Positions 45,721 through 56,587 of a stretch of 64,000 nt of DNA are shown here, piece after piece. Source of the stretch: Marinobacter sp. 2_MG-2023 (GTDB taxonomy: Bacteria > Pseudomonadota > Gammaproteobacteria > Pseudomonadales > Oleiphilaceae). The notes under the pieces were generated by a model that searched no databases, was not told the origin of the DNA, and was given only the letters and a program-made list of their open reading frames with translations. Every line of letters begins with the position of its first letter. Within the stretch, counting starts at the first letter, position 1. The translations under genes were made by a program, and so were the position numbers. The stretch lies in assembly GCF_030546935.1 (NCBI RefSeq), contig NZ_JAUOPH010000001.1, positions 496,001-560,000 on the forward strand. Reading direction: 5' to 3'.

Positions 45721-46734
45721 ATGTCCAACTTGCCACCCAGACCTCATATAGCGAACCACTACCTTCGGGCATCCTTGTGTGGCGCCGAACGACTGGGCGC
45801 CCAGCGCGAAGCTCTACTGGCAGACGCTGGCGTACCAGCAGCCTGGCTGGACAAACCGGAGCAGCTGATTACCGAAGACCAGCTAACCCGGCTGATAAAA
45901 ACCGTCTGGCGCGCGACGCGCGACGAGTTCATGGGACTGTCCACCAGTCGATGCAAAAACGGCACCTTTGCTCTGATGGCCGATTACTGCCTCGATTCCG
46001 CATCTCTGGGCGCGGTGTTGCGAAAAAGCGCACGGGTCTACAGCATCGCCTGTGACAACGTCGATACAGGCCTGAATGAAAGTGACGATAACAGATTGGT
46101 ATTTTTCCGCCTGAGCCTCGAAGACAGCAGTCTGGATACCGACCACATGCTTCAGGAATTCCTGCTTCTCATGTGGCAACGATTCGCGTGCTGGCTGGTG
46201 GACCAGCAAATTCCATTCGCCACGACCCGGTTTAACTATCCGCCCCCACCTCACGTAAATGAATACCGCGCCATGTATCCGACCGAACTGCAGTTTAATG
46301 CAGAGGTCTGCGGCTTTGCTTTGCATGAAAAATATCTGCAACTCCCCGTAACGCGCAGCGAGGCTGAGCTGGCCGTGTTTTTGAAAGAGGCGCCCGCCTA
46401 CATTCTGCACCGCCCGGACATCGATGATAGCCTGCGCAACAGGGTTCGAACCCTTTTGGCGAACCAAAGCCTGAAAGACATGCCGAGTCTGGATGAGCTT
46501 GCAAAGATGCTCCACATGACACCACGGAGTATCGGTCGAAAGCTTCAGGAAGAAGGGACTTCCCTGCGCATAATCAAGTCATCCCTGAGGCGGGAATACG
46601 CTGTAAAACTGATGAGCACGGAAAACCTCACCGTTGCCGACATCAGCGAGCGCGTCGGCTTTTCAGAAACAGCCTCGTTTTGCCGGGCCTTCAAGCGCTG
46701 GACCGGTAAACCTCCCTCCCAATGGACCGGGTAA
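45721..46734 (+). CDS. AraC-family transcriptional regulator
   Basis: 337 residues. The N-terminal two-thirds match the Arabinose_bd-type effector domain of OruR/ArgR-like AraC proteins (YLRASLCGAERLGAQREALLADAGVP, given in blocks YLRASLCGAERLG; GTFALMADYCLDSASLG). The C-terminal about 85 residues hold two helix-turn-helix units: LAKMLHMTPRSIGRKLQEEG and VADISERVGFSETASFCRAFKRWTG. It lies between an acyl-CoA dehydrogenase/thiolase unit on the other strand and an acyl-CoA ligase on the same strand, and probably controls one or both in response to an acyl or related ligand. Confidence 0.92.
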   Translation: MSNLPPRPHIANHYLRASLCGAERLGAQREALLADAGVPAAWLDKPEQLITEDQLTRLIKTVWRATRDEFMGLSTSRCKNGTFALMADYCLDSASLGAVLRKSARVYSIACDNVDTGLNESDDNRLVFFRLSLEDSSLDTDHMLQEFLLLMWQRFACWLVDQQIPFATTRFNYPPPPHVNEYRAMYPTELQFNAEVCGFALHEKYLQLPVTRSEAELAVFLKEAPAYILHRPDIDDSLRNRVRTLLANQSLKDMPSLDELAKMLHMTPRSIGRKLQEEGTSLRIIKSSLRREYAVKLMSTENLTVADISERVGFSETASFCRAFKRWTGKPPSQWTG

Positions 46735-46766
46735 TTCAGCCGGCCGGAACTGCGAACTGGCCAATT

Positions 46767-46785
46767 AGGTCAATTTTTTCGACCT
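46767..46785. promoter_or_regulatory. Inverted repeat upstream of acyl-CoA ligase
   Basis: AGGTC-N9-GACCT forms a 19-bp palindrome (AGGTCAATTTTTTCGACCT) in the 131-bp gap before the ligase gene, about 80 bp from its ATG. It is a candidate regulator site, with no assigned protein. Confidence 0.4.
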
Positions 46786-46865
46786 GATCGATCATTCCCG
46801 TAGCATCCGTTCCTCTGAGTTAATGCCGGCACGCACGAAATAACAACAGCACAAGGGGCACCTGC

Positions 46866-48452
46866 ATGAACAACACCCGTACATCCGCTTCTACCTCCGT
46901 ATCAGCGGGTATACAGCGGGCTCTGCGCAATACCATCGGTGACGCCATTGCCCGTTCGGCGAGCACTCACGGTAGCCGCACCGCTCTGGCTTTTGGCGAT
47001 CGTACCTGGACCTTTTCGGAGATCCACACAGCCTCGAACCGGCTGGCGCACCGTCTGATAGGACTGGGGCTAGAGAAAGGCGATCGCGTCTGCGCTTATG
47101 GCAAAAACTCGGACGCTTACGTTCTGCTTTGGCTGGCTTGCACAAAGGCGGGGCTGATTCATGTGCCACTCAATTACGCCTTGATAGGGCATGAGCTCAC
47201 TTACGCGCTCAATCAATCTGGCTGCAAGGCCCTATTTTCCGATCTGGAACTTCTACCCCAGGTTGACGAAGTGCAGGCTGAAACGGATGTGGCAATTCAT
47301 GGCAGCATTCATGGCGGAGATGCCTCGGGCAACAACCCGGATGCACTGAAGTTCGCGCTGGCAGATGGCGAGGATACCGCACCGGAACTGGACCTCTCCG
47401 AAACCGACGTAGTACAGATTCTCTATACCTCAGGCACTACGTCCGACCCAAAAGGTGCCATGCATACGCATCGCTCACTGATGACGCACTACAGCGCCTG
47501 CCAATATCATTTGGGCATTCGTGCGGGCGATCGTTCACTGGCCGCTCTACCACTCTACCACTCGGCTCAGATGCATGTGTTCACCATGCCGATGTTGCTG
47601 AGCGGCGGCTACAGCCGGATGATCAACACGCCAACCCCCGAGGCGATTCTCGGCCTGCTTGCCGGCGAACAGCTCAACGCCTTCTTCGCACCACCTACCG
47701 TGTGGATTGCACTGCTGCAAAATCCGCAATTCAATCCGGACAAACTGCAGCACATGGACAAACTCTACTACGGCGCCTCCATCATGCCCGTCCAGGTTGT
47801 AAAAGAACTTGGCGAGAAATTGCCCGGCGCAGGCCTTTACAACTGTTATGGCCAAAGCGAAATCGCCCCGCTGGCAACCGTACTACTACCCGATGAACAC
47901 GCTGATAGACCCTCTTCTGCCGGCCGCCCCCTGCAAACCGTTATGACCCGCATTGTGGACCCGGTTACCGGTCACGACTGCAAACCCGGCGAACAGGGTG
48001 AGCTGGTTCATCGTTCACCACAATTGATGGTGGGTTACTGGGCCAAACTGGAAGCGACGGAAGAAGCCTTTAAAGACGGCTGGTTCCATTCCGGCGACCT
48101 GGGCTACCGTGATGAGGAGGGCTACATCTACATTGTTGATCGCATAAAAGATGTCGTTAACACCGGCGGCGTTCTCGTTGCCAGCCGAGACGTGGAAGAA
48201 GCCCTTTACCAGCATGAATCTGTTGCAGAAGTTGCGGTTATCGGCGTACCGGATGAAAAGTGGATTGAGGCCATTTGCGCTGTTGTGGTTGTCAAAGAGG
48301 GCTACCCGGACGATCCAGAGGCGCTTATGCAACACGCCCGCTCCAAACTGGCCAGCTTCAAGGTACCCAAACACATTCACTTTGCAGAACAGCTACCCAA
48401 AAATACCGCAGGCAAGCTGTTAAAACGGAAACTCCGGGAAAACCTCTCCTGA
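46866..48452 (+). CDS. Acyl-CoA synthetase (AMP-binding family)
   Basis: 528 residues. AMP-binding P-loop is LYTSGTTSDPKGAMHTHRS; the adenylate motif YNCYGQSEIAPLA; the hinge and ATP contacts GWFHSGDLGYRDEEGYIYIVDRIKD (blocks); and the C-terminal catalytic lysine in PKNTAGKLLKRKL. It activates a carboxylic acid to its CoA thioester at the expense of ATP. Context with AraC, two dehydrogenase/thiolase units and the liu operon suggests a branched or medium-chain fatty acid. Chain preference is not readable from sequence. Confidence 0.9.
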   Translation: MNNTRTSASTSVSAGIQRALRNTIGDAIARSASTHGSRTALAFGDRTWTFSEIHTASNRLAHRLIGLGLEKGDRVCAYGKNSDAYVLLWLACTKAGLIHVPLNYALIGHELTYALNQSGCKALFSDLELLPQVDEVQAETDVAIHGSIHGGDASGNNPDALKFALADGEDTAPELDLSETDVVQILYTSGTTSDPKGAMHTHRSLMTHYSACQYHLGIRAGDRSLAALPLYHSAQMHVFTMPMLLSGGYSRMINTPTPEAILGLLAGEQLNAFFAPPTVWIALLQNPQFNPDKLQHMDKLYYGASIMPVQVVKELGEKLPGAGLYNCYGQSEIAPLATVLLPDEHADRPSSAGRPLQTVMTRIVDPVTGHDCKPGEQGELVHRSPQLMVGYWAKLEATEEAFKDGWFHSGDLGYRDEEGYIYIVDRIKDVVNTGGVLVASRDVEEALYQHESVAEVAVIGVPDEKWIEAICAVVVVKEGYPDDPEALMQHARSKLASFKVPKHIHFAEQLPKNTAGKLLKRKLRENLS

Positions 48453-48473
48453 CATCTGTAACCGCCAGCCTCC

Positions 48474-48498
48474 GCCCCCGCACGCCCGTTGCGGGGGC
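48474..48498 (+). terminator. GC-rich hairpin after acyl-CoA ligase
   Basis: GCCCCCGC / GCGGGGGC forms a perfect 8-bp stem with a 9-base loop, 22 bp after the stop codon. The T-run is lacking, so terminator strength is uncertain. Confidence 0.55.
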
Positions 48499-48646
48499 TG
48501 AACAAACGTCTAAAACCTTTACCATACCTCCGCACCGCTTCACACAACCCCGTAACTGTCTCTGATACACTCCATCGCAACCTAACAGACGAACGGACTG
48601 ATTTCATTTCCTGAATCAGAAGCCGGAAATTTTACCTCTGAAATTG

Positions 48647-48664
48647 CTTTACGTTTACGTAAGC
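48647..48664. promoter_or_regulatory. LiuR operator upstream of liu operon
   Basis: CTTTACGTTTACGTAAGC is an 18-bp palindrome with one central mismatch pair, 34 bp upstream of liuR. LiuR, a MerR-type protein, is expected to bind this kind of box and to control its own operon. The same core is found at 43137. Confidence 0.8.
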
Positions 48665-48697
48665 TTCATCTAACCTTGGTTAAAAAAGGATATCGCC

Positions 48698-49144
48698 ATG
48701 ATCGTAAAGAAAACGTTCAGCATCAGTGAGCTCTCTACCGAGTTTGACGTGACGACCCGTAGCATCCGCTTCTACGAAGATCAGGGCTTGCTAAGGCCAA
48801 CACGTCGAGGGCAAACGCGAATCTTCAGCACCAAAGATAAAGTGCGCCTGAAGCTCATACTTCGAGGCAAGCGCATGGGCTTCTCTCTCGCTGAAACAAA
48901 AGAACTTTTCGATTTGTGGGATGAAACACCGACCGGTAACGAAAAACAGCTGCTCAAGATGTTGACCATACTGGGCAAAAAGCGCGCTCACATGGAGCAG
49001 CAGAAAAGCGATATAGCGATGGCGGAAATGGAAATCGATACAGCGGAGTCGCGGTGTCGGGAAGCTCTATCTGAACTGCAGAAAAAGAAAAAACAACAGG
49101 CACCGGCCAACGACGAACCCGGAAGTGTTGCTAAAAAGAACTGA
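48698..49144 (+). CDS. liuR: MerR-family regulator of leucine/isovalerate degradation
   Basis: 148 residues. N-terminal MerR helix-turn-helix and wing: SISELSTEFDVTTRSIRFYEDQGLLRP, then RIFSTKDKVRLKLILRGKRMGFSLAE (blocks). A long dimerisation helix follows (LLKMLTILGKKRAHMEQQ), then a basic, low-complexity tail. The sequence, position at the head of liuA-E and adjacent palindromic box fit LiuR, the regulator of branched-chain amino-acid use in gamma- and betaproteobacteria. No cysteine metal site is visible except one Cys in the C-terminal helix, so a CoA or acyl ligand is likelier than metal. Confidence 0.92.
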   Translation: MIVKKTFSISELSTEFDVTTRSIRFYEDQGLLRPTRRGQTRIFSTKDKVRLKLILRGKRMGFSLAETKELFDLWDETPTGNEKQLLKMLTILGKKRAHMEQQKSDIAMAEMEIDTAESRCREALSELQKKKKQQAPANDEPGSVAKKN

Positions 49145-49213
49145 CAGCAACTGGCGCCCGGCCCGGCAAGCCATTTTTAAACACATATCTGGCAGAACAA
49201 AAGGCAACCAAAC

Positions 49214-50380
49214 ATGAAATCACAATACTCAGAGCTCAACTTCGGCCTTGGCGAAACCCTCGACATGCTTCGTGAGCAAGTCAACAGCTTCGCCGCGACC
49301 GAAATCGCCCCACGCGCGGAAGAAATCGACCGCAGCAACGAATTCCCCATGGATCTTTGGAAAAAGTTCGGCGATATGGGTCTGCTGGGTATTACCGTTG
49401 ATGAAGCCTATGGCGGTTCAGGCATGGGTTACCTCGCACACGTGATTGCGGTGGAAGAAATCAGCCGGGCCTCCGCCTCTGTCGGACTTTCCTATGGCGC
49501 TCATTCCAACCTCTGCGTAAACCAGATTCACCGGAACGGTACAGAAGAGCAAAAGCAGAAGTACCTGCCCAAACTCGTCAGCGGCGAACACATCGGCGCT
49601 CTCGCTATGTCTGAGCCCAACGCCGGCTCCGATGTTATTTCCATGAAACTGAGCGCAAAAGACGCCGGTGACCACTACGTGCTGAACGGCAACAAAATGT
49701 GGATCACCAACGGCCCCGACGCCAACGTCTACGTTATCTACGCTAAAACCGACGTAAAAGCTGGGTCAAAAGGCATCACCGCCTTCATCGTAGAACGCGA
49801 TTACGAAGGCTTCAGCCGACACCAGAAACTCGACAAGCTCGGCATGCGCGGCTCCAACACCTGCGAACTCGTATTCCAGGACTGCAAAGTGCCCAAAGAG
49901 AACGTTCTGGGTGAGGTGGGCAAAGGCGCAAGAGTACTCATGAGCGGCCTCGACTACGAGCGCCTGGTTCTCTCTGGAGGCCCGCTGGGCATCATGCAGG
50001 CTGCCATGGACAATGTGGTTCCCTACATTCGCGAGCGCAAGCAATTCGAACAAGCTATCGGCGAGTTCCAACTGGTTCAGGGCAAAGTAGCCGATATGTA
50101 CACCTGGATGAACACCGCCAAGTCCTATGTTTACATGGTGGCCATGTCCGCGGATCGCGGCGAAACCACCCGCAAAGACTCCGCCGGCGCCATCCTCTAC
50201 TCCGCCGAAATGGCTACAAAGCTAGCACTGGACGCCATCCAGCTTCTCGGTGGCAACGGTTACATCAACGAGTATCCCACTGGCCGCTTGTTGCGCGATG
50301 CCAAGCTGTACGAAATCGGTGCAGGTACATCTGAAATTCGACGCATGCTGATCGGTCGGGAACTGTTCCTGAACAACTAA
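49214..50380 (+). CDS. liuA: Isovaleryl-CoA dehydrogenase
   Basis: 388 residues. Oxidises isovaleryl-CoA to 3-methylcrotonyl-CoA, passing electrons to ETF. Diagnostic segments: [12 protein letters not shown], the catalytic glutamate in [17 protein letters not shown] (isovaleryl-type placement), [20 protein letters not shown], and the C-terminal [21 protein letters not shown]. First enzyme gene after liuR, 69 bp downstream. A repeat-containing 206-bp gap separates it from liuB. Confidence 0.96.
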   Translation: MKSQYSELNFGLGETLDMLREQVNSFAATEIAPRAEEIDRSNEFPMDLWKKFGDMGLLGITVDEAYGGSGMGYLAHVIAVEEISRASASVGLSYGAHSNLCVNQIHRNGTEEQKQKYLPKLVSGEHIGALAMSEPNAGSDVISMKLSAKDAGDHYVLNGNKMWITNGPDANVYVIYAKTDVKAGSKGITAFIVERDYEGFSRHQKLDKLGMRGSNTCELVFQDCKVPKENVLGEVGKGARVLMSGLDYERLVLSGGPLGIMQAAMDNVVPYIRERKQFEQAIGEFQLVQGKVADMYTWMNTAKSYVYMVAMSADRGETTRKDSAGAILYSAEMATKLALDAIQLLGGNGYINEYPTGRLLRDAKLYEIGAGTSEIRRMLIGRELFLNN

Positions 50381-50460
50381 GCAGTCGCTTCAAGCCAGAC
50401 ACCCGCCAAAACGAATTAGTTTTGGACGGCCAGCACCCAAGCAAGACGAGGGACTGGCGG

Positions 50461-50546
50461 GGTGTCGCTCCGGGAATGTCGTAGGCCAAGGACGGCCGAA
50501 GACAAGCGCACATGGATGTGCTCGTAGCGGTTCCCGGAGCGACACC
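50461..50546. repeat. Intergenic inverted-repeat element between liuA and liuB
   Basis: Arms GGTGTCGCTCCGGGAA (50461-50476) and TTCCCGGAGCGACACC (50531-50546) are perfect 16-bp inverted repeats around 54 bp. Inside lies a smaller hairpin, GCACATGGATGTGC (50508-50521). Such a cruciform is longer than an ordinary terminator and looks like a mobile or REP-like intergenic repeat. It separates liuA from liuB. Confidence 0.75.
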
Positions 50547-50586
50547 TCGTCAGGCCCGAAGCCCCGAACCTCGAGGCCCGGAAAAC

Positions 50587-52194
50587 ATGACGATACTCCA
50601 AAGCAAAATAAACCCCAGGTCTGAAGAGTTTCAGGCAAAACACACCGCCATGGCAGAAGCCGTCGCAGACCTGCGGGAAAAAGTCTCCACCATCCAGCAG
50701 GGTGGCGGCCCTTCATACCAGGAGCGTCACATCGCCCGTGGCAAACTCCTGCCCAGAGAGCGCATCAACCGCCTTCTGGATGACGGCTCACCGTTCCTCG
50801 AAACCGGCCAGTTTGCTGCCTACAACGTCTACGATGAAGCTGTACCTGCGGCTGGAGTTATCACCGGCGTAGGTCGCGTCAGCGGCACCGAATGCATGAT
50901 CATCGCGAACGACGCCACCGTAAAAGGCGGCAGTTACTACCCGTTGACCGTCAAAAAACACCTGCGTGCCCAGGAAATAGCCCTGGAAAACCGCCTGCCC
51001 TGCATCTACCTCGTGGATTCAGGTGGCGCCAACCTGCCCCTGCAGGACGAAGTGTTCCCTGACCGAGACCACTTCGGCCGCATTTTCTACAACCAGGCCC
51101 GAATGTCAGCCGACGCCATCCCACAGATTGCCGTCGTAATGGGCCTGTGCACCGCCGGCGGTGCGTACGTACCTGCTATGGCCGATGAATCCATCATCGT
51201 ACGCAACCAGGGCACCATCTTCCTGGCCGGCCCGCCACTGGTAAAAGCCGCCACCGGTGAAGTAGTTACCGCCGAAGACCTGGGCGGTGCCGACGTGCAC
51301 TGCAAAGTCTCCGGTGTTGCCGATCATTACGCCGAAAATGATGCCCATGCCCTTGAAATTGCCCGGCGTTGCGTCTCCAACCTCAACCGCCGCAAACCGG
51401 TTGACGCAGAGATTCGCAAACCCAAACCACCACTGTACGATCCAAGCGAAGTCTATGGCATTGTCGGCACCGACCTGCGCAAACAGTTCGACGTGCGCGA
51501 CGTCATCGCCCGCACAGTAGACGGCTCCGAGTTTGACGAGTTCAAACGTTACTATGGTCAAACCCTTGTTACCGGCTTTGCCCACATACACGGCTACCCC
51601 GTGGGCATCATCGCCAACAACGGCATCCTGTTCAGCGAATCCGCCCAGAAAGGCGCGCACTTCATTGAACTCTGCTGCCAGCGCAATATCCCGCTGCTAT
51701 TCCTGCAGAACATCACCGGGTTTATGGTTGGCCAGAAGTACGAGGCTGAAGGCATTGCCAAGCACGGAGCCAAAATGGTGATGGCAGTGGCGTGCGCCAA
51801 CGTACCCAAAATTACCGTCCTGATTGGTGGCAGCTACGGCGCCGGCAACTATGGCATGTGCGGCCGAGCCTACAGCCCCGACTTCCTGTGGATGTGGCCG
51901 AATGCCCGTATTTCCGTCATGGGCGGCGAACAGGCTGCCGGGGTATTGGCTCAGGTTCGTCGTGAAGGCCTGGAGCGCAAAGGTCAGGAATGGAGCGCAG
52001 AGGAAGAAGCTGCGTTCAAAAAGCCGATTACCGACACCTACGAACACCAGGGCCATCCTTACTACGCCAGCGCCCGCTTGTGGGATGACGGAGTAATCGA
52101 CCCGGCACAGACCCGGGAAGTCGTTGCCCTCAGCCTCTCTGCCACTTTCAACCGGCCGGCGAAGCCCACGCGCTTCGGCGTGTTCCGGATGTAA
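50587..52194 (+). CDS. liuB: Methylcrotonyl-CoA carboxylase, carboxyltransferase (beta) subunit
   Basis: 535 residues from ATG 50587; upstream in-frame codons lie inside the repeat element and are rejected. Carries the carboxyl group from biotin to 3-methylcrotonyl-CoA, making 3-methylglutaconyl-CoA. Family segments: [77 protein letters not shown] and the C-terminal PTRFGVFRM. Works with LiuD, encoded two genes on. The sequence resembles MCC rather than propionyl-CoA carboxylase beta. Confidence 0.96.
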   Translation: MTILQSKINPRSEEFQAKHTAMAEAVADLREKVSTIQQGGGPSYQERHIARGKLLPRERINRLLDDGSPFLETGQFAAYNVYDEAVPAAGVITGVGRVSGTECMIIANDATVKGGSYYPLTVKKHLRAQEIALENRLPCIYLVDSGGANLPLQDEVFPDRDHFGRIFYNQARMSADAIPQIAVVMGLCTAGGAYVPAMADESIIVRNQGTIFLAGPPLVKAATGEVVTAEDLGGADVHCKVSGVADHYAENDAHALEIARRCVSNLNRRKPVDAEIRKPKPPLYDPSEVYGIVGTDLRKQFDVRDVIARTVDGSEFDEFKRYYGQTLVTGFAHIHGYPVGIIANNGILFSESAQKGAHFIELCCQRNIPLLFLQNITGFMVGQKYEAEGIAKHGAKMVMAVACANVPKITVLIGGSYGAGNYGMCGRAYSPDFLWMWPNARISVMGGEQAAGVLAQVRREGLERKGQEWSAEEEAAFKKPITDTYEHQGHPYYASARLWDDGVIDPAQTREVVALSLSATFNRPAKPTRFGVFRM

Positions 52195-52210
52195 CCGGGG
52201 GAGAACAAAC

Positions 52211-53044
52211 ATGACAGACACCAATACCCAATCCTCTCAGGCGGAAAAGGAATCGGCCGTTCTACTGAAGCGCCGCGCTCAGGGCGTGACCGAAATCGTG
52301 TTGAACCGGCCCGACAAACGTAACGCCTTTGATGACGTGATCATCCAGCAACTGATCAGCGCAATCACCGAAGTAGATGCCGACAGTGAAACCAGAGTGG
52401 TTATCCTCCGCTCCGAAGGCAAACATTTCTCCGCCGGCGCGGATCTTGGCTGGATGCGCCGCATGGCGGACAACAGCCAACAGGAAAACCTGGAAGATTC
52501 CCGCCAACTGGCGCGTCTGATGGATTGTCTTAACCATCTCAGCAAGCCGGTTATCGGCCTTGTCCAGGGCGCGGCCTACGGCGGCGCGGTTGGCCTGGCA
52601 GCCTGCTGTGACATTGTGATTGCGACAGAAACATCCAGCTTCTGCCTGAGTGAGGTAAAGCTGGGGCTGATTCCTGCAGTGATAAGTCCTTACGTTGTGC
52701 GCGCCATTGGCGAGCGCCAGGCACGCCGCTTCTTTATATCAGCGGAAGTATTCAATGCCCGGGACGCCGAACACTTCGGCCTTGTGCATATCGTCTGCGA
52801 CGATATCGACGCCATGAACTCTCGTTGCAACGAAATGCTGCAGCAGCTGGCCCAGAATGGCCCGGAAGCCATGAAAGCGGCCAAGAGCCTGGTGTTTGCC
52901 GTCAGCCACAAGCCCATCGACAGCCATGTGATTGACGATACCGCGCATCGCATCGCTGATATCCGCGTAGGCAAAGAAGGTCAGGAAGGACTCAACGCCT
53001 TCCTGAACAAACGTCGCGCCAACTGGATTCCGGAGAGCAACTAA
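52211..53044 (+). CDS. liuC: 3-Methylglutaconyl-CoA hydratase
   Basis: 277 residues from ATG 52211, 16 bp after liuB. Enoyl-CoA hydratase/isomerase family: NRPDKRNAFDDVI, oxyanion-hole segments FSAGADLGWMRRM and QGAAYGGAVGLAACCDI, and SEVKLGLIPAVISPYV. Hydrates 3-methylglutaconyl-CoA to 3-hydroxy-3-methylglutaryl-CoA. Position between the two carboxylase genes is the standard liu order. Confidence 0.93.
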   Translation: MTDTNTQSSQAEKESAVLLKRRAQGVTEIVLNRPDKRNAFDDVIIQQLISAITEVDADSETRVVILRSEGKHFSAGADLGWMRRMADNSQQENLEDSRQLARLMDCLNHLSKPVIGLVQGAAYGGAVGLAACCDIVIATETSSFCLSEVKLGLIPAVISPYVVRAIGERQARRFFISAEVFNARDAEHFGLVHIVCDDIDAMNSRCNEMLQQLAQNGPEAMKAAKSLVFAVSHKPIDSHVIDDTAHRIADIRVGKEGQEGLNAFLNKRRANWIPESN

Positions 53045-53045
53045 C

Positions 53046-55049
53046 ATGTTCAGCAAAATACTCATTGCCAACCGGGGCGAAATCGCCTGCCGGATTATCC
53101 AGACAGCACACCGCATGGGTATCCGTTGTGTCGCCGTTTATTCCGATGCAGACGCCAACGCCCATCACGTCTCCATGGCAGACGAAGCCTTTCACATTGG
53201 TCCGGCTCCCAGCTCGGAAAGCTACCTGCGTGGCGAGAAGATCATTGAAATCGCCAAGCAGAGCGGTGCCCAGGCCATCCACCCCGGCTACGGTTTTCTA
53301 TCTGAGAACACCGGGTTTGCAGAAGCCTGCGAAGCCAACAACCTGGTATTTATCGGGCCGCCCTCTTCTGCCATTGCAGCTATGGGATCCAAATCGGCCG
53401 CCAAAGCCATAATGGAGAAAGCGGGTGTGCCACTGGTGCCCGGTTACCATGGCGACGACCAAACCCCGGAAACCCTGCGCGCTGAAGCTGAAAAATGTGG
53501 CTTTCCACTGCTGCTAAAAGCGGTAGCCGGGGGCGGCGGGAAAGGTATGCGTGTGGTCGAGAACATTGGTGAATTCGATGATGCCCTCGCGGCTGCCAAG
53601 CGTGAAGCAAAGAACGCCTTCGGCAACCCCGACATGTTGATAGAACGTTACCTGACTCAGCCGCGTCACGTTGAAATCCAGGTCTTCTGTGATCAGAGCG
53701 GCAACGGTGTTTACTTGGCCGAACGTGATTGCTCGGTTCAGCGCCGCCATCAGAAAGTTCTGGAAGAAGCCCCGGCGCCAGGGCTGAGTGAGGAAACCCG
53801 CAAAGCCATGGGTGAAGCTGCGGTGAAAGCGGCCCAGGCGATCAACTATGTGGGCGCTGGCACCGTGGAGTTTCTCTACGATGTCGACGGCTCCTTCTTC
53901 TTCATGGAGATGAATACCCGATTGCAGGTAGAGCACCCGGTTACCGAGATGGTTACTGGCCAGGATTTGGTGGAGTGGCAGCTTAAAGTGGCCTGGGGTG
54001 AGCCCTTGCCCCTTGAGCAATCTCAGGTGAGGACACGCGGCCATGCTCTGGAAGCTCGTATCTACGCTGAGGATCCTGACCAGGATTTCTTGCCGGCCAC
54101 CGGCAACCTGCGTTACCTGAGCACGCCCGATGAGAGCGCCCATGTACGTGTCGATACCGGCGTCATCGAAGGCGACGAAATCAGTATTCATTACGACCCG
54201 ATGATTGCCAAACTGATCGTATGGGACGAAACCCGTGATCAGGCTATCAACCGTATGGTTCAGGCTCTTGAGCATTACCGGATTGCTGGTGTTAAAACCA
54301 ACATTCGGTTCCTGCACGCACTGGCCGATTCGCAGCCATTCCGGGAAGCCGACCTTACCACCGGCTTTATCGACAGCCATCGTGAATTACTGTTTCCGAA
54401 ATCGAAGCTGGACACCCACAAGGCGCTGGTACTGGCCGCTGGCTTCGTGCTGGAAGAGCGCAAATCTGCTGAGTCCGTAAGCACAGATCCCTGGTCGCCT
54501 TTCGGTCGCCGCAACAGCTGGCGCCTGAATTCGGAATACGCTCAGCCCCTGCAGTTGCAGGCGGGTGACGAGATTCACGAACTGAAAATTCTCGAGCGGG
54601 ACGACAATTACCAGGTATTCGTAGACGGCAGTGTATACAGCCTCACGGCAAAACTTGATGACGACTACATGCAAGCCGTTATCAACGGCCACCGGATCAG
54701 CATCCATGGCAACCTGCACAATGACCAATTGGTGCTTTTCTACGAAGGCGACACTTTCCAGTGCACTGTGTACCGGGAAAATTACATTTCCGACGATCTG
54801 GCGCCTGAAGGCGGCCTGACAGCCCCCATGAACGGTGCAATTGTGGCCGTGCAGACTAATGTGGGCGATACGGTGACCGGTGGCCAAACACTGGTCATTA
54901 TGGAAGCCATGAAGATGGAACACGCTATCAAGGCCCCGGCAGACGGCGTCGTCACCGAAATCTTCTTCACCGAAGGTGAACAGGTTTCGGAAGGTGCAGA
55001 ACTGATTGCGATCGAAGTCGCGAAAGAAGGCACTGAGGAGGCAGTCTAA
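53046..55049 (+). CDS. liuD: Methylcrotonyl-CoA carboxylase, biotin carboxylase/BCCP (alpha) subunit
   Basis: 667 residues. Biotin-carboxylase part: [17 protein letters not shown], the ATP-grasp glycine loop [49 protein letters not shown]. The C-terminal biotinyl domain carries the biotin lysine in [15 protein letters not shown]. It starts 1 bp after liuC and ends overlapping liuE by one base. Together with LiuB it makes the biotin-dependent carboxylase of leucine degradation; biotin must be attached by BirA. Confidence 0.96.
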   Translation: MFSKILIANRGEIACRIIQTAHRMGIRCVAVYSDADANAHHVSMADEAFHIGPAPSSESYLRGEKIIEIAKQSGAQAIHPGYGFLSENTGFAEACEANNLVFIGPPSSAIAAMGSKSAAKAIMEKAGVPLVPGYHGDDQTPETLRAEAEKCGFPLLLKAVAGGGGKGMRVVENIGEFDDALAAAKREAKNAFGNPDMLIERYLTQPRHVEIQVFCDQSGNGVYLAERDCSVQRRHQKVLEEAPAPGLSEETRKAMGEAAVKAAQAINYVGAGTVEFLYDVDGSFFFMEMNTRLQVEHPVTEMVTGQDLVEWQLKVAWGEPLPLEQSQVRTRGHALEARIYAEDPDQDFLPATGNLRYLSTPDESAHVRVDTGVIEGDEISIHYDPMIAKLIVWDETRDQAINRMVQALEHYRIAGVKTNIRFLHALADSQPFREADLTTGFIDSHRELLFPKSKLDTHKALVLAAGFVLEERKSAESVSTDPWSPFGRRNSWRLNSEYAQPLQLQAGDEIHELKILERDDNYQVFVDGSVYSLTAKLDDDYMQAVINGHRISIHGNLHNDQLVLFYEGDTFQCTVYRENYISDDLAPEGGLTAPMNGAIVAVQTNVGDTVTGGQTLVIMEAMKMEHAIKAPADGVVTEIFFTEGEQVSEGAELIAIEVAKEGTEEAV

Positions 55050-55948
55050 TGGCCTTTCCCGAACAGGTTCGGCTGGTAGAAATGAGCCCGAGGGACGGCC
55101 TGCAAAATGAGGCCGGCCCGGTGATTGCCACAGGCGTTAAAACCGGGCTGATTGACCGGCTCGCCGATTGCGGCCTGACGCATATCGAGTCCGCCAGCTT
55201 TGTATCACCCAAATGGGTTCCGCAAATGGGCGATGCCGCTGACGTGATGGCCGGTATCCAGCGTAAAGCGGGCGTACGCTATTCTGTGCTGACTCCTAAC
55301 CTCAGAGGCTTCGAGAACGCTCTGGCGGCGGGTGCGGATGAAGTGGCCGTATTTGGTGCAGCTTCAGAATCGTTCAGCCAGAAAAACATCAACTGTTCCA
55401 TCGCAGAAAGCCTGGAGCGTTTCCTGCCCGTGATGGAGGCAGCGAACAAGCACAAGATTCCAGTGCGAGGCTATGTTTCCACCGTACTGGGGTGCCCCTA
55501 TGAAGGCGATATCGCACCGGAACAGGTGGCAAAAGTTGCCAAAGCGCTGGCTGACATGGGCTGCTATGAAATCTCACTGGGCGACACGATTGGCGTAGGT
55601 ACACCACTGAAAGCCAAACGTATGCTGGAAGCCGTAGCTAAACACGTGCCCGTTGAGCGCCTGGCTGCTCACTTCCACGATACCTATGGCCAGGCCCTGG
55701 CCAATCTATACGCGGTACTGGAAGAGGGCGTATCCGTTATCGATGCCTCGGTCGCAGGCCTGGGTGGCTGCCCGTATGCCAAAGGCGCTTCCGGTAACGT
55801 CGCCACCGAAGATGTGCTTTATCTGCTCAACGGCCTGGGCATCAGAACCGGCGTGGATCTGGACAAACTGGTGTCGACCGGCGAGTGGATCAGCAGCCAG
55901 CTCAACCGACACAACGGCTCGAAAGTGGGCCAGGCGCTCAAATCGTAA
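55049..55948 (+). CDS. liuE: Hydroxymethylglutaryl-CoA lyase
   Basis: 299 residues, ATG overlapping the liuD stop (TAATG). Splits HMG-CoA to acetoacetate and acetyl-CoA. Motifs: [30 protein letters not shown], the metal-site [12 protein letters not shown], and the catalytic-cysteine loop [19 protein letters not shown]. Closes the leucine-degradation core. The acetoacetate product then needs a CoA-transferase or synthetase that is not in the window. Confidence 0.95.
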   Translation: MAFPEQVRLVEMSPRDGLQNEAGPVIATGVKTGLIDRLADCGLTHIESASFVSPKWVPQMGDAADVMAGIQRKAGVRYSVLTPNLRGFENALAAGADEVAVFGAASESFSQKNINCSIAESLERFLPVMEAANKHKIPVRGYVSTVLGCPYEGDIAPEQVAKVAKALADMGCYEISLGDTIGVGTPLKAKRMLEAVAKHVPVERLAAHFHDTYGQALANLYAVLEEGVSVIDASVAGLGGCPYAKGASGNVATEDVLYLLNGLGIRTGVDLDKLVSTGEWISSQLNRHNGSKVGQALKS

Positions 55949-55957
55949 GGATCTGAC

Positions 55958-56536
55958 ATGACTAAAAACAAGAATGTTGTCGCTCTGGATCTTCCCATTC
56001 CCGACATGAATGACCTTCCGGACGATGTCCGGAAGTATTTTGAAATTTGTCTGGAAAAGTTGGGAATGGTTCCCAACGTGCTAACCGCGTTCAGCCAGAA
56101 TCTCAAGCAGCTGGACGGCTTCACCCGCTTCTACAACGAACTGATGATGGGCGAAAGCGAGCTTAGCAAGCTGGAAAGGGAAATGATTGCTGTGGTGGTC
56201 TCCTCAGAAAACAAATGTTTCTATTGCCTGGTGGCCCATGGCGCAGCGGTCCGTGTCTTGAGTGGCGACCCGGCGCTGGGCGAGCACCTGGTGATGAATT
56301 ATCGGTCAGCCAAACTGGATAAGCGCCACCGCGCCATGCTGGATTTCGCATCCCACCTCACCCGCTCGCCGGCAACGGTAGCGGAAGACGAGGTGCAGGC
56401 GCTGCGTGATGCAGGATTCAGCGACAGTGCGATCTGGGACCTGAGCAACATCGTCGGCTTTTACAACATGTCGAACCGCGTGGCGATTGCCAGCGACATG
56501 CGCCCGAATACTGAATATCACAGTCAGAGCCGCTAA
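55958..56536 (+). CDS. AhpD/carboxymuconolactone decarboxylase-like protein (peroxidase-related)
   Basis: 192 residues, 9 bp after liuE. The CxxC of the AhpD-like core is in SSENKCFYCLVAHGAAV with the following His; flanking segments LSKLEREMIAVVVSSEN and HRAMLDFASHLTRSPATV fit the uncharacterised peroxidase-related branch of the CMD family. A thiol-based peroxidase or oxidoreductase role is possible. Presence in the liu operon is recurrent in related bacteria as far as I recall, but its role in leucine breakdown is not established. Confidence 0.88.
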   Translation: MTKNKNVVALDLPIPDMNDLPDDVRKYFEICLEKLGMVPNVLTAFSQNLKQLDGFTRFYNELMMGESELSKLEREMIAVVVSSENKCFYCLVAHGAAVRVLSGDPALGEHLVMNYRSAKLDKRHRAMLDFASHLTRSPATVAEDEVQALRDAGFSDSAIWDLSNIVGFYNMSNRVAIASDMRPNTEYHSQSR

Positions 56537-56587
56537 CAGGCTCACTAAAATTTTGACCTCGAAGACAAAAACAACCGGAGGCAGACA

